NCBI GenBank assembly: GCA_903813345.2
Contig: CAIIXF020000302.1
Coordinates: 26,001 to 90,000, forward strand
Direction of reading: 5' to 3'
Origin: Owenia fusiformis
Taxonomy: Eukaryota; Annelida; Polychaeta; Sabellida; Oweniidae
Length of the DNA: 64,000 nucleotides
This document shows positions 27,801 through 42,800 of this stretch, in pieces; position 1 is the stretch's first letter, and every line of letters starts with the position of its first letter. The notes under the pieces were generated by a model. That model worked only from the letters and a program-made list of their open reading frames with translations. It was not told where the DNA came from and ran no database searches. The translations under genes and the position numbers were made by a program.

Positions 27801-30800
27801 TGTTGATGGTATACATCTAGAAATATATTATAAAGTACGTTCCAGAGAATGACCAATGAAAAAGGAAAATATTACAAATGAGAAAAATATAAAGAAAATG
27901 AGCAGAATCACGTTTAAACAATTGCTCAACATACATATACATGTACATGTATATAAACAAGTTAAATACCCAGCAAGTTGTACATTGCCTTGTTTTACAA
28001 CAGTTCCGCCGATACCAACTTGGATGCCATTGGAGGTCTGGATACGTGACGCACTAGATTTAGCAACTCCTCTCACGGTGATATAATAATGTCCTATTCC
28101 AGGCAATAATTCTAAATTGGCGAAATGCCAAGATTGATTTAAGCCCACCCAAAGAAATGGATGAATATTAGTTCTTGTGTTGGCATAACGACGGTCATTT
28201 CCAACTGCAACTTCGTAGTAGATAATGTCTTGGTGAGCTCCTATCCTAGGATCAAGGTCAGGGTCGCCTTAAACAAAGACAATGCATTTAAATGCAAAAT
28301 TTCACCACCTGCCATGTGTAACATACGTCGAACGCCGAATATCAACCACTGACACCGAACACCAACCGCCGAACACCGTTCACAAAACAGTTGGAGACCA
28401 TCATTCTTGTGGCGGTGACATAAAATTAATTAAATATGCAAATATGCACATTCTGCAGAAGTAATGAGGGTTTGCTTTAATTATAAATGTCATGCATACC
28501 ATCACCTATCAAATTCGCATTTTCCTCTTTCGTTTTTCCAAAAGCTTCCCAATTTCCCCAAAGTTCTGTAATAGATGGCTGTACATTAAAATCTACTCCA
28601 AACACAGGCCCATCACGCACTATACCAGGCATAAGTGGCTCTTGCCTTACAGTGATACCATCTGAACGTTCTGTATGGACATATCCAAGTGAGTTTTCTC
28701 CTTGTACAACAACAAAGTATTCGTCCTCATCTTGTAGATTCAGTCCATCATATGTCCCGAAGGTTTGACCTGTTAACGGAACGGATTAATATGTACGCAC
28801 TTATTTTAGGTTCAATGGACTATTACTATCCAAATGTGGAAAACTTCACAATATTAAAAATGCCATCTCTTTTTCATTTAACTTACAATGTGTGCTGTCT
28901 TGTCTTGTTCAATGTAAACGAGACTCTGCAGGGTATATCTCATTTACGAAATCTTTAAAAGGGTTGTCTAAACTTAACAGGACATCTAATCTGTATCTGT
29001 CGTATTGAATAAATTAGCGATGTGAAAATTAGATATTTATTTCAACATCTTTTGTAAAAACCTATATTCGTAAGAGAATATAAAAGGGTCTCTTTAAAGA
29101 GGGGCAAAATCTGTCCCCATTGATATTCCTACATTTTGACGAAAACTGTATTTCCAAAGTTTACATAAATATTGTCGGTCAAAAGCCTAATCTTAACAAT
29201 CTTAAGTTGTATTTTAGTAAAAGAAATATCCGTATCGTGTTGATCACTAGAAAAGAAAGCCTTTCAATTACAATTATTTAGATTTGCTACCCATCATTGT
29301 CTTTTTAATAATTCCAAATGATTCCCCCTTTAAACTGTTGTCAGGGATCGATGTGATATGTACAAGGTCACTGAATTACTGCACATATTGTATAAACTGT
29401 GTCAAGACTTTGTCAAATTTACCAGTGTTCATGTAGAAGTAACCTGAATTACCCTATTGGACTATAATATGAAGGTACCAAGACTATGGGGAAGTCTAAA
29501 TATTCAGGGAAATCTAAACTAGAAAGAACAGGACAACCTCCAAAGATTTCAACAGGACCAACAGAAAATGTAGCCAAATCCAATATGGCTTCCACATGTA
29601 ATCTTCCCACAATAGTACAATAACGTCATGTCAAAGGGCAATATAGTGAAATATTTGGACCAAGGGCCGCAGGCCCAAGGTCCAATATTTCACTATTTTG
29701 CCCGCAGAAATGACGTTATTACTATTATTACCACCGTTAATGCCCAGGGCTGAAATAGCAAATCTGAAATAGAAAATCTTACGCGCTGAACGATATCACT
29801 TTTCCCGGGAAACATAGCTGGGCGGATAATGTCATTATTGCCCGACTAAAGTCATTAACGCCCGACACAATATTGCTCATGTCAATATAGCAATTTAAAT
29901 GCCTTCTCAACTAGTACTAAAACCCCTAGAACAGGCCCTGCAAGGTGGTAATAATATTGAATAGCAATCACAGACTACCATGTATGATATAATGACAATT
30001 ATAGTTGCATTACAACAAAAAGTGGAGGATTAAATGGACAGTACGGATCGAGTAGTACAACAACTGGATTTACAGCGACAACAATTTGTGGACATTTTAG
30101 ACAGTCATATATCAAAGGTAAAGTTGAAGATTGACAACAAGATAAGTATTTTACGTAAACACATTGAAAATACACGCCCGTTTGAGTATTTTGGAAAATC
30201 AAGATGAAGCTAACTACAAATCTAAATCTGTGAATTAAAATGTGATTGAAATTGAGGACAACTGTATTGTGATTAAAAATGTGGATCAAACGTCAGACTT
30301 AGCTCAAACTGTGAATGGCATTTTTTTGATGAAGTATCGATTGATGACAAAATTGAAACTACCCCTAAATCTTTTAAAAAGCTACCATCTCAACATGACC
30401 GATCAGGTATTGTGTTTGTAGCCTTGACATCACATAGAGATAAAATGTGCATACTGAAACATCGCCTTAGACATTCTGCATAGTATCACAATGTTTATAT
30501 TGACACCAGGAAATCAAGGGACCAACTACGGCAGGAATATTTAGTGCGCTCTCTACGGAAAATGAACGGTCCTCCAAAATGACTATCACCTCCTCCAACA
30601 TAAGGATTATGGATAAATTATACACAAAGGCATAACGATTATACACAATTATTATTTCCATGCCGTGATACTCGTTCTTTCATTGGTAAATTAGATACCA
30701 TGTGACTAAAAATATATCGAGGTATTCCATGTCTCCCTGCTTATAGTGCTGATAAAAAATAATTGATAAGTCGTATAATTGGCATACTTTCTTGAATTTT

Positions 30801-33800
30801 AAGATTTAATGTCCCAAACTCCCACAAACTGCAGAAAAGTAAACACCGTAAATCATATTTACCAATATGAGTGTCTACAAGGCTTCATACCAGCGTATGC
30901 TTAATGCATTTGTCACGAGTTTGAGCTGAACTTTCACTAAAATGAAGTAGGCTAAGGGTAGTCTTTGCCAGGGCTGTTATTGTGGTAAGCTTGTAAGTGC
31001 TCAGAAGCAAATAATTCATGTGCGCAAAATAATCAAATAATATGATTGCTTTAAACTTTGCTGCACATGCGCACAATGTGTACCATGGCTTTTTCTAATG
31101 ATTTCGTTTCGTTCAATGGAGTTTGCGCTTCAGTGTAACTTCCGCCAACATGGCGGACCAATTACAGAATTAACAGGTAAAATCACTTTGACTTTTTAAG
31201 AGAACTTTTTACCTATAAGGTATGAGTACCGTAATCCAACACCAAATTCGAAAATTCATAACAATACTTTGCACATATGGCGTTCGTGATCAACTATAAA
31301 ACGCTTACCCCCATAGTGTTGTATATCAAAATGTACCTGTTCATATAGGGGTTCGATTGATCTACATCAAACTATAGGAAGTCAGATTACTTTTCGAGAT
31401 ATCAGCGTCCATTTATTGTAACTCGCGTTTGCTACCATTTCCTCAATTCTAAAATTGAGGGGCACACGCGTAGTACACATGCTCAAGTCGGAACTATTTT
31501 GACCTGCATCGCTATTTTCGTAATTCAAATGAAAGTTGAACTCCTACTCTTTATTTTGATACCAAATAGTGGCATACTAGGCACCCTAGAAGCCAACTAT
31601 GGCGTTATTTAGAACGATACCACAGGTTTTTAAATGGACTATATAGGGGGATATGGAACCTCATACCATAAGAGCAAAACTTTTGTTTTATTTGTGCATT
31701 CTATCTATTAGGGTATGAGGTTCCATATCCATCCGCCAAAAGGTATGACCCCTATATAGTCCATTTAAAAACTTGTGGTTTTGTTCTAAATAACGCTATA
31801 GTTGGCTTATAGGGTACCTAGTATGCCACTATTTGGTATCAAAATAAAGAAGAGGAGTTCAACTTTCATTTGAATTACGAAAATAGCGATGTAGGTCAAA
31901 ATAGTTCCGACGTGAGCATGTTTACTACGCGTTTGCCCGTCGTCTCAGAATTGAGGAAATGGTAGCAAACGCGAGTTACAATAAATGGACGCTGATATCT
32001 CAAAAAGTAACCTGACTCCCTATAATTTGATGTAGATCAATCGAACCCCTATATGGACAGGTACATTTTGATATATAACACTATGGGGGGTAAGCGCTTT
32101 ATAGTTGATCAGGAACGCCATATGTGCAAAGTATTGATATGAATTTTCGAATTTGGTGTTGGATTACGGTACTCGTACCTTAATATGAGGCCTAAAATTG
32201 TCTGCTAGTTGGCCAGAGACCAATATTCTAGCAGAATTTGAGAACAGAATCGATTTTTTCGTTCTGCGTAGGGCAAACAATGATTTAATATCACTTTCAA
32301 CCCTTCTGTGCGTATAAGAATGGTCATGAGAGGCCCGTGGGGGGTCATGAATGAAAGAAAACCCTCTGCAATTCCGTCAAAATTGCAGATTATTTCTTCA
32401 TTTTTTGCTAAAATTACATGATATTGAAGGCCCACACATCTCACTGAAATTGCTACAATGTAGCGATTTTTCATTTTTACAGGCTAGATACACGTGTCAG
32501 GTCAACAGAAACAGTAAGCATGTGTGATTTTTAAATTGCTACATTGTAGCAATATTTATTCCAAAATACAGCTGTGGGGGAAACTGCTATTTACTTAGAT
32601 TTGGGCAAAAATGGCCAAATTTCAGTCAAAATCCTCGGGACATAGGGCCTTTGTCGTAGATTTAGTCAATGATGCAACTCTTAGTAGAAGATGTGCCATA
32701 TAGGGAATGAAAGCTGTTTGTCAGACGTATCGTTTTCTTCAATAAACTCAGAGAAAGTCAGGTTAGATTTGTGACGTCACAGTGGCAAAGTTAGACTAGC
32801 ATATTTAGACGTATTTGGAGTAGGGCAAATTAACCCTTTCTAGCCTAAATGGATACATTTTTCACATATTCAGCCAGTTCCGACGTTTTTATGCATTTTT
32901 AGACTAAAAATGATATTTTCTGCCAAAAAAAGTTGCAGAGACAAAAATCAGTGTGATGTCATAAATCATTAAGGTATGAGGTTACATATCCATCCGCCAA
33001 AAGGTATGACCCCTATATAGTCCATTTAAAAACTTGTGGTTTTGTTCTAAATAACGCTATAGTTGGCTTATAGGGTACCTAGTATGCCACTATTTGGTAT
33101 CAAAATAAAGAGGAGGAGTTAAACTTTCATTTGAATTACGAAAATAGCGATGTAGGTCAAAATAGTTCCGACGTGAGCATGTTTACTACGCGTTTGCCCG
33201 TCGTCTCAGAATTGAGGAAATGGTAGCAAACGCGAGTTACAATAAATGGACGCTGATATCTCAAAAAGTAACCTGACTCCCTATAATTTGATGTAGATCA
33301 ATCGAACCCCTATATGGACAGGTACATTTTGATATATAACACTATGGGGGGTAAGCGTTTTATAGTTGATCAGGAACGCCATATGTGCAAAGTATTGATA
33401 TGAATTTTCGAATTTGGTGTTGGATTACGGTACTCATACCTTAAATAAGAGTCTAAGGGGTATGTATACAAATTCATTTTGGTAGGAGCACTCTATTTAG
33501 TTTGAAAACGCACCCTTTATTATTATATATCAGCACTGGAAAACGTGGGAATAGCGTATTCACCGGCAGTGACGTCATTTTTAGGGAACACCACTTTGTA
33601 TTCAATTAAATGACGTCACATCACTTAATTCCTGGAAATTCTTTTAGGACCACCCTATATGATTTTAATAGACCGTTATTATTAAAATGTTACCCTTGCT
33701 TATCTAGGCTATCCCCATTAACTAAAGACGCCACAAGTCGGGTGGTAGACACGAATACAAAAGGGAAGTGTTTAATATTGAGTAAAGAAAAAATAAATTA

Positions 33801-36800
33801 TGTGACAAGGGCGCATCAGTTTTGTAGTCTAATTGCTAGATTGATCTTACATATAAATTATGAAATGTATAATTAACTTCTTATATCTGTACTATACTTC
33901 TTGAATGTACAGCCACTTGTCCCTATCCTCATGCCTGTCTATTTTATACTGTATTACATACCTAGCGAAGCATTTGTATGGAAGTCAATGGAGCTGAAGG
34001 ACGGCTATATATTCCTGTATAGCCGCCGAACTTTTTTACCATGACAATTGTATGTCGTCAAAACATGGAAACAAAGTGATTTCGACTGGAATCGTGTAAA
34101 AGTTTGGTCTTTTTTCACGCATTATTCTACATAATACCTTCATGGAATCCAATGTAAATGTACTTTAGCTCGCAAGCTCGGGCTATATTGACGTCAAACT
34201 TCAGGCATATATTCAATGATAGGGACATAATGGCTAAGTATTACCTTTAGATAGTTGCACAGGATTCATAAAAACAGTATTATCTAGTCGGAGTATGCTC
34301 CACGTGTAATTCTCCATAGGGCATGGGTCGCCACTAAAGTTCCAATTCGCAGTTAACCTCTCTCGATCTGTTTGAAAATCCCTGGAGAAACGAACTCATA
34401 TTAGCATGGGAATAGTGGAACTAGATTGCATCATGTTGCAGTCAATGGATGTGCGATTAAAGTGGATATACGTGTACATCTATAGAATACTGATTTGATA
34501 TTGTCATTTTATGAATGTAATCCAACTCTTATCTTAATTCACTAATTTACTTATCGCGCATATAATTATTACATGTCTTTTCCTATTGTATGACCATCAT
34601 TTACAGTAAGACGACCAAGTGGTGAAAGTCCTGCAGAAATACGACTGATGAAGACTCCATTTGATATTGTGACAGAGGAAAGGCCAGCTGCATTTGTCCC
34701 TCGAACAATCACAAATACCTATGATATTGATTTACATATGGTCAGATACAAAAATCAGATTCAGCGTCAAAATTGTGTGAGATCTTTAAAAATGTGTCTA
34801 CTTCATAGTTGGTGACTAAAAAATATGGCATTGACATTTTATTGCACTGACCTGTCTTTGTTCTGTGAGATCAAGATGTTCTATGTTAACAAGATGTGTA
34901 TTGGGTGGTACCTCAAAGAAGGATTTGAGCTGAGTACCTCCCTCTGTGTTACCAACCGCAATCTCATATCTAAAAAGTAAATGTATGAGAATTATATCCC
35001 ATCGAACGAAGTTCGAGGCCATATAGATAACAGCTCCGTCCGGCGTCCGCTCCTCCGTCATTTCAGCCAAAAAACATAAATATTTTGGCCTGTAATTTGC
35101 AACCTGTTGACTCCGGATGGACATTAGTGCTGAGAGACTTTTGACGGGTTTTAATAAAAATATTAAAGAATTTGAGAATTCCGATTAAGCCATCGACATG
35201 GCATGCTTTTTCTAATGTGTCTGTATTTTTCTGGAAAATGTATGATAAAATTGAAACATTTGGCCTCATATAAGGACTAAATATGTTTGTTAACAGTTAC
35301 AAACAAGAGGTATTTACAACAAGAAGAGCACTATCAAAATCTGATATCACTATCCATCATAGAAGCTATTTATATATCGTAAGCACTCTTATATCTTACT
35401 ATAAACGATTAAAGTAAGCAGTATACTGTATTATGATTGACTTCAGAAAAGCGTTTGATTGTGTAAATAGGTCAGCACTAATGTATAAACTATGCAAAGC
35501 AGGTATATTACCAAGTTGAAATATTTTCAAAATTATTCCAGTATGTCTAAAAAAAATCTTAAGCATGCCTCAAACTCAAAGATGGTATTACCCCTACTTT
35601 TGAGACAGATGCCGGTGTTATGCAGGGCTCCGCCCTGAGTACTTATTTATTAACCACTTTATTGATGATTTGTCAGACTATTTACCGAAGGAGTATGGAA
35701 TTCAATTTGACTGTGATAAGATAAATCGTTTATTTAGGGCTGATGATTTAATTTTATTGTCAAATACTGAAGATGGAGCGCAAAAAATGTTAAATTGATT
35801 ATTTAAGTTCTATAAGAGGTATCACCTTATTGTTAACACAATAAAGACGAAATCAATAATTTTCAATTCAAAATCCAATGTACAATTCACGTTTAATGAC
35901 AACATTATTGAAAGCGTTAACCACTATAAATATTTGGGCTGCATATTTATTACTGTTGTAATTGTATTACTTGTGCTTGATACACATGCTGGAAGATATT
36001 CCTTTAAAATTAGTAAACAATTACCAAAACTATGGTTACCCTGTAGTAGTGTGAGGCACATTAAAAATGAATATCACCCCCTTCAATCTATTTTTACAGT
36101 TTTTATGATTATTTCACATTTTTCTATATTTTGCGTTACCAGGACGGTGAATTTTCTTCATTTTTCTTTAAACATTTCGTCTTACCAATATTTATTATAT
36201 CTGTCAATTTCAAGAAAATTGCACCGCTACGTTTGAAAATAATTCAAATTGTGTCGTTTTTCCCATTGAGCTCCGATATAAAAATGGAATCTTCAAACTT
36301 AATATTTTAAAATTCTACGTGGTGAAAAGTTGCATATTGAGTAGTTAGTTAATGTTATAGTGTTAAAAATTAAAAACAAAAAGGAAAAAAGAAAAAATGC
36401 CACAGAGAAGTCTCAATAGAGTCTATTAAATATGCAACCAACTGGCTCGCTCCAGGAGTCGCTAGCACAGATCGGATTGATTAGTGCATCAAAATGGTAG
36501 TCGAAGTGTTTGATTGGATGCTTTACATATTCAGCTTATACATTTTGAATAGGGATCACGGTCTATTGGTTGACACACATGAGTATGTTAGGGTTTACAA
36601 TCATCGTCTATATGGCGTTTTATACATTGTAAACTTATATCTCAACTTCAATTTTGATAAGAACTTAAAATAATTCACTCGTCCGTGTGATAAATCACGT
36701 TAAATGGTCTTGTTGTAGAACATTGCGCCACAAGAGCTTGATTTATAATACACATGTACATGTACACAATACAACGATGCTACAGATAATGAATTAAAAT

Positions 36801-39800
36801 TCAACACGTTTGAAATTAGAGTTGAATTATTTTATTTCCGGTTGATATAACGTCTTAGCGTTAGTGAAATCGAACGCGATTTCAACTGATTGGATAACAT
36901 GATGTGATCATGAGTAGGTTATGTGAGTGGATGCACGATGGGATCGTGTTATTCTGCGAGTTGCAACCGAAGCGTTTATACACAGTTTTAGTTAAACCTG
37001 CACATCGCTCCAAAACGCAATATGTTGACATATATTGTTTTTACATTTTCAAGCTCTAATATAAAGTTTATGTAAATAAAAATTGTTTTTTTCTGCGTAA
37101 TATCAAAGAACAATCATTTAGTTAAAAAAATAAAAAGGGGAACGCGGGATTCGAACCCGATTCGAAAATTTTGAATGCTATGATTCGGAAGTGACGTCAC
37201 GTTCTTCATTTAGAAACCTTTCCAAAATCATATCGCCGGCTCCGATCGAAGCAAATTCAATGAAAAATCTTTGAAATGACACATTTATCGTAAGTATTTC
37301 TACACAAGATTTGCCCCATTTGTTCATCATTCTATAATCTTTCATTAAGCTCAAAATGATAAAGTTCACCCCCGAAACAACCCAAGATTGCGTTTCGGAG
37401 CGAAGTCTAGCTTTAATGTTGTAAGTTGTCATACAACCGATTCGAAAATTTAGTTTTATTGTTCAAGGAGGCATACCTTTTTCCCTTTCGAAAGTCACAA
37501 AGATTTTGATCTGGGTTTTAACGGTGTCAGGTCGATAAAATAAAGTTTTTCATATTGAAGTCAATGAACACTTTCTTTAGTGCTATTGACCAAATCAACG
37601 TTTTTGAATGAAGTATACGTGTTCTGGCGTTGATGTAACCTGTTCCCAATAATTACTATTTTGGGAAGTATATTTTTCTGCAATTATTACAAAGCATTGC
37701 ATAGCATAGGATGTTAATTAAGTTAATTAAAACATTTAGATATTAGGTTTCTAAGAAGCAATTATGTAATGTGCATATAAATCTGAAACTCAAGGCATGG
37801 CTTTTTACTGACAGCGCATTGAATCTAAGTGAATAAATATGTATTTAAGTGCGTTTCTGTCATATTGTTTCAAGGAAGGCACAAAGTTTTGCTTTTAAAG
37901 GGTGACGTAGACTTTCCCGTACAAAAACAAAATGGCGGTTAAATGGACTAGTTGATCATTAGAAAATTAGGGGCGTTTGATAATCAACAAGGCCAAGGTT
38001 TTTTAATATTATGTTTATTTACAAAAAGTACGTTTCGCATTAAGGATATACCAGTGTAACCTCCGAAAAAATCGACCATTTTCAATCTCAACGAAACTAG
38101 GTTTTTATTATAGACCTAGATGTAGCGATTCGAAAAATGTAATAAAAAAGGTAGGTCAACGGATTAGTTTTTTCATGAGAAGCTTCTGAAAATAGGTGTG
38201 ACGTTATCATCATTTGAACATTTGAGGCGCCATTGATTCCAAAGCAAAAAAAACATATTTTCCTATATTTCGTCGATAAAATGATGATTTAGGGAGTATT
38301 GACGATTTTTTTCGACCCTAGATAAACTTCCTTTATACATAATTACATTGGTTCGAATATTGGTACACTCGGGACATTTTTTCTTACTTTTTTCACTTAA
38401 AGTGTTACCCCTACCCCAACAATATTTGTGAGTTTTTGTAACGTTTTTCCATTAAAAACATATCTTTTTCATTTTCGCTTTTTGACACGTTTTGAATCGA
38501 AAATTACGCAAATTTCCAATGGATTGTGGTATTTTTTTTATTTGCTCATTCTAAATAAGGTGTTCTCAAGTTTATTTTGATATAAAAAAAACATAGGGTC
38601 AACGGTCTGTTTTACGCTTGAAAATGCCGTTGAAGATGGGTGTGCTTTAACAATGATACAAAAGCCACTGGTCAATTCGCGTCATAATTTAACTAAATAT
38701 ATGACGTCTTTCTCAAGAATTAACAAAATCGACTGCTCACAGAAACATAAACTAGCTAAGTCCACATGATAAACATCATTTCAAAATATTATAAATTATG
38801 AATAAATTGAGGGCTAGATGCCCCAGTAAGACATTCATTCAATAAACGATGATTTAAAATGGCTAATAATAGCCATATTTGACTCCTATTCTAATATGGT
38901 AATATTTCTGTTCATTTTTGGGAACTGATAACGTTACATTTGAGGTTAACAATTGTGAAAACTCATTATGTCCTGTCTTAATGAACTGCCTTCACAAGTA
39001 TAACCTCACAGATCAGGCATGACAAATGATTTCACTCGTGATATATAGCATGCGTGCTTTTTGATGATTTTGGGGTGGGGTTGTACATTCCCTGTGCATT
39101 CCTCACCCCGAGGTCCCCACTTATGTAAAGCTGTCGAATTTGAGCAAGATACGTCTACTGAATGTAGTACACGAATAATGTTTTTCTGTGAACGGCTATG
39201 GACGTTTTTCGCATTGTATCCGGCATGTCCGATCATGGTCGTTAATACTGACTGGTAAAATACTTTTAACTGGTAACTATAATTATAAAAATATAGAATA
39301 ATAACATAAATTGAACAAAGGTTTGAATGGCTTGTTTGACATGTTTGATGGTTTTTGTTTTGACAGAAAGGAAAAACGAAACAAGGTAATGATTTCAACA
39401 GAAATACATATAAATGAATGTTCATGCACGGACTTTAAGTGTCCGTGGTTCATGTAATAATTGTGAATGCATGAATTATAGAAATTCCAAAATAGAATAC
39501 TGTATTTTACAGTTGCCCTTTGATATTAAATACCCCTGGTCAATACATACGCTATAGAGTATAACTTAATGAAAACTCATACGTGTACAGACTGTAGCGA
39601 AATAACAAGCAAGTTACAAATTAGATTTGTCGTGTTTGTAATACATGGGCATATACACATATACTGCTGGGATAACAAGAATATACAAAAAATTACTGAA
39701 TTATTTGGAAGAATTGATGACGTATAGTTCATTTGTTTGTTTATTTGTTGATGGGGCAATATGTCACTGACGTCACAGATAATGGTATCATATTTCAAGA

Positions 39801-42800
39801 ACCCATTAACAAAAGTGTTATATGACGTCATGATAAAACAACATTGTAAATGAGAATCTCTTAGTTGCTATGGATTACTATGTCGTAAAGCGTCATATGT
39901 CGTCATTCTGCGTCCTTGATATTTAATACAGAACACTTGTCAAACGTGAAGTTAACAAACGAGCTTTCCATAGAGGTGTTAATTTTCTATTTCTGTAATT
40001 TAAAAATATATCACCATTGTCGTAAGGGTTACACTGGTATATCCTTAATACGCGTTTGGGGTCTAGAATTTTGGACATTTGATGAAGCTGTACATATATT
40101 ATTTGTAACTTGGGGCTGCATTAATTAGTAATTGTAATAACATTTGTGAGGAGAGTTTAAATGTGATTGACAGAGAACATTTACTACCAGACTTTAACGC
40201 TTCCTTTAGTGGATTTATGAATTGATTGATTTATGTGGAAACACAATACGTAATTAATTTTGGGATTATAAGAAATAGATCGATTAACAAGGTAGGCCTG
40301 TCAAATCTATATTACATCGTGATGGATTTTAAATAGGTACCTCATATCGTCGAATCAATTCAATACAAGATATTATCATATTTTGCAGATAAAGATCACA
40401 AAACGAAGAGTTTGATTAAAATATGTATTGGTACATGTAACAAAATAATATAAGTACTGTAAAATAGACAAGCATTGTGTGTTTCAGTATAATAATAAAA
40501 ATTGCAGCCACAATTGTTTCAAATATTTGTAGCTTTTTCGAGATTTTTTAATTTTTCCTAGTCCTTCGCGTGGGGTCCCATCGTCTTTAGGCGTTGGTAC
40601 CCGGTGTTGTTTCCTATTAACATTTTCGTTCCAGTCAAGGATAAAAAGATCTGTCCTAAATCTGTACACCACTTCACCGAATGATTGTTTCTTTGGAGCA
40701 AATGAGCGGAGTGCTCCATTCGCAGCCTCAATATAAAATGTTGAAAGGCCGGATAAAACAAGGTGTGGCTTTTTGTAAACTATTGAATCTGTTACAAAAT
40801 CAATGAGGAGACGAATGGCATCCGGGTTTGTGATGATAACTCTTGAGGGCTGATAGCTTCTGTTTTTGTTACAAGGTGAGCTCAAGCGGCAATTGTCGTG
40901 GTTACCCTGATAATGTAGCGGGATGGCATCGAGACTGTCAGTAAGATTATTTTCGTCTCCACCACAGTTCATAATAGAATAAATGAAATGGTTTTTTACT
41001 CCGTCAGCTTTGTCAAATAGTTGTGGATGCCAGGTTTTCCCAATATTGGTCTTTGTACCTTTGCTGATTTTACTAAATTTTTTCATTACACTTTTAATCA
41101 CGTGCCATAAATCTAATTGTTCGTTGACATTTTCGTCTTTTATGATTTTACTGATCTGTTGATTATGATCATGAATGTTGCACTTTATTTTCACATCGTT
41201 ACTTTTAAAATGTTCATAAATTTTCTTTGTGGCAACCGCTTCGTGTTGCTGCGTGGTTACACAAATTGATCGGGATATAACCTCAGAGGCCACAATCTGA
41301 TGGGTGCTATGGTCGATTGCAAACGTGTTTGAGTGGGTGGCATTTCTGCAAGCGCTGTACGTTGCATCTGTTTCTATTGTAAGACCATCAGGACTGTCAT
41401 TTGAGGCTACTTGAATACACTCCGATATAGACAGGAATCGCATTTGGCTTGCTGCCTCAGACATGACCGGTTTACATACAGGGTGTCCAAAAAAAAACAG
41501 GACCGCAAGAAAGTTGAATAACTCGGTCAATTTTGCGTATTTTGCCTTGAAACTCCATAATTATTTAGTTCATTCAATGTGAATTTTGTTCTGAAAGTGT
41601 GATGTTAATCTGTATATTGTGTCAAAAACTACAGTCCTTTCCAAAACATGCTCAAAGTGGGCACTTCTCCTCTCTATGCACAAACGAATCCTGCGAACAA
41701 AGTTGTTAATGACCCTTACCTATACACATTAATGTGGATGGTAAATATTGGTGTAGTTATTGCCCTCTTAAGATTGTTAGGGGCCTGTCAGTATACACAT
41801 TGGCTTTGAGAAATCCTCAAAGATAAAAATTTGGGGGATTTAGATCAGGCGAATGAGCTGCCCATTTGGTTTGCATTCTGCAACTGATGAGCTGACCACC
41901 AAAGCATTGCCTAAACCATTTCAGCATATCATTTGCAGTGTTGGGGTGGTATTGGCTTGTTGAAAACACTGCTTAATTATCTCCTTAGATGTCCCTTCTG
42001 GTGCTTAGTGACCTCCAAAACTTGGTGAGAACTTACTGGTCCTTGTTCATGGTGATAGCAAGTCCCCAGTCACCTTCGAACCAAAAGGGACTGATGATTC
42101 CATGTTTCCTCATTGTCACCCAGTCAGTGCATTGTTCAGAATGCAATGGATGCTGTAACCCTTCATCAGGAGGATGTAAGCCCCAGTAGCAATTGTCCTT
42201 GGAACAAACTTGTCCATTCAGTAAGGCATGTGTGTGGAAGGATCATCAACAACTTTGTTCGCCGGATTGAATTGTGCATAGAGATGAGATTCACACATTT
42301 GGGGCATGTTTTGTAAGGAGCTGTAGTTTTTGACTCAATTGGTAGATTATGTTCAAACTTTCACAACAAAATTCACATTGAATGAACTAAATAATTCTGA
42401 AATTTCAAGGCAAAATATGCAAAATTGACCGAGTTATTCAACTTTCTTACGGTCCTGTTTTTTTTTGGACACCCTGTACATCAATGAGACTTCTTGGAAG
42501 CTGTCCGATGTCGAGTGATTCAGCAAAACGGTTGTACTGATCTAAAAGTAAACCACTGGATAAGAAACTTTGTGCAGCTTTGACGTTCAGAAGGAATCTG
42601 GGGTTTGCAGTACCTGTAGGATTGTCATTACATAAATATGGTGAGGACTTCCATTTCAACGTCTGGTGTTTGGAATCCAGAGCATAAATCCCCACATGAA
42701 TATATGTTGATTCCAGAGTAATTTGTGGAGGTGATTTTATCTTTTTGGAATCAATCATGTAAAATACAGTATCGATCAATTTCTGTAAAGCAGTCGAACA

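Noticed and set aside
33610-33876. 88-codon plus-strand frame
   Set aside because: No motif of any LINE or host family could be assigned. It may be repeat debris but is not supportable as a gene.
37141-37165. Second tRNA-like T-arm with a downstream T run
   Set aside because: The upstream 70 bases do not fold as a tRNA and contain no matching acceptor strand.
39006-39425. 139-codon minus-strand frame inside the TTAA element
   Set aside because: No recognisable domain, and it lies within a non-autonomous element. Length alone is weak evidence in AT-rich DNA.
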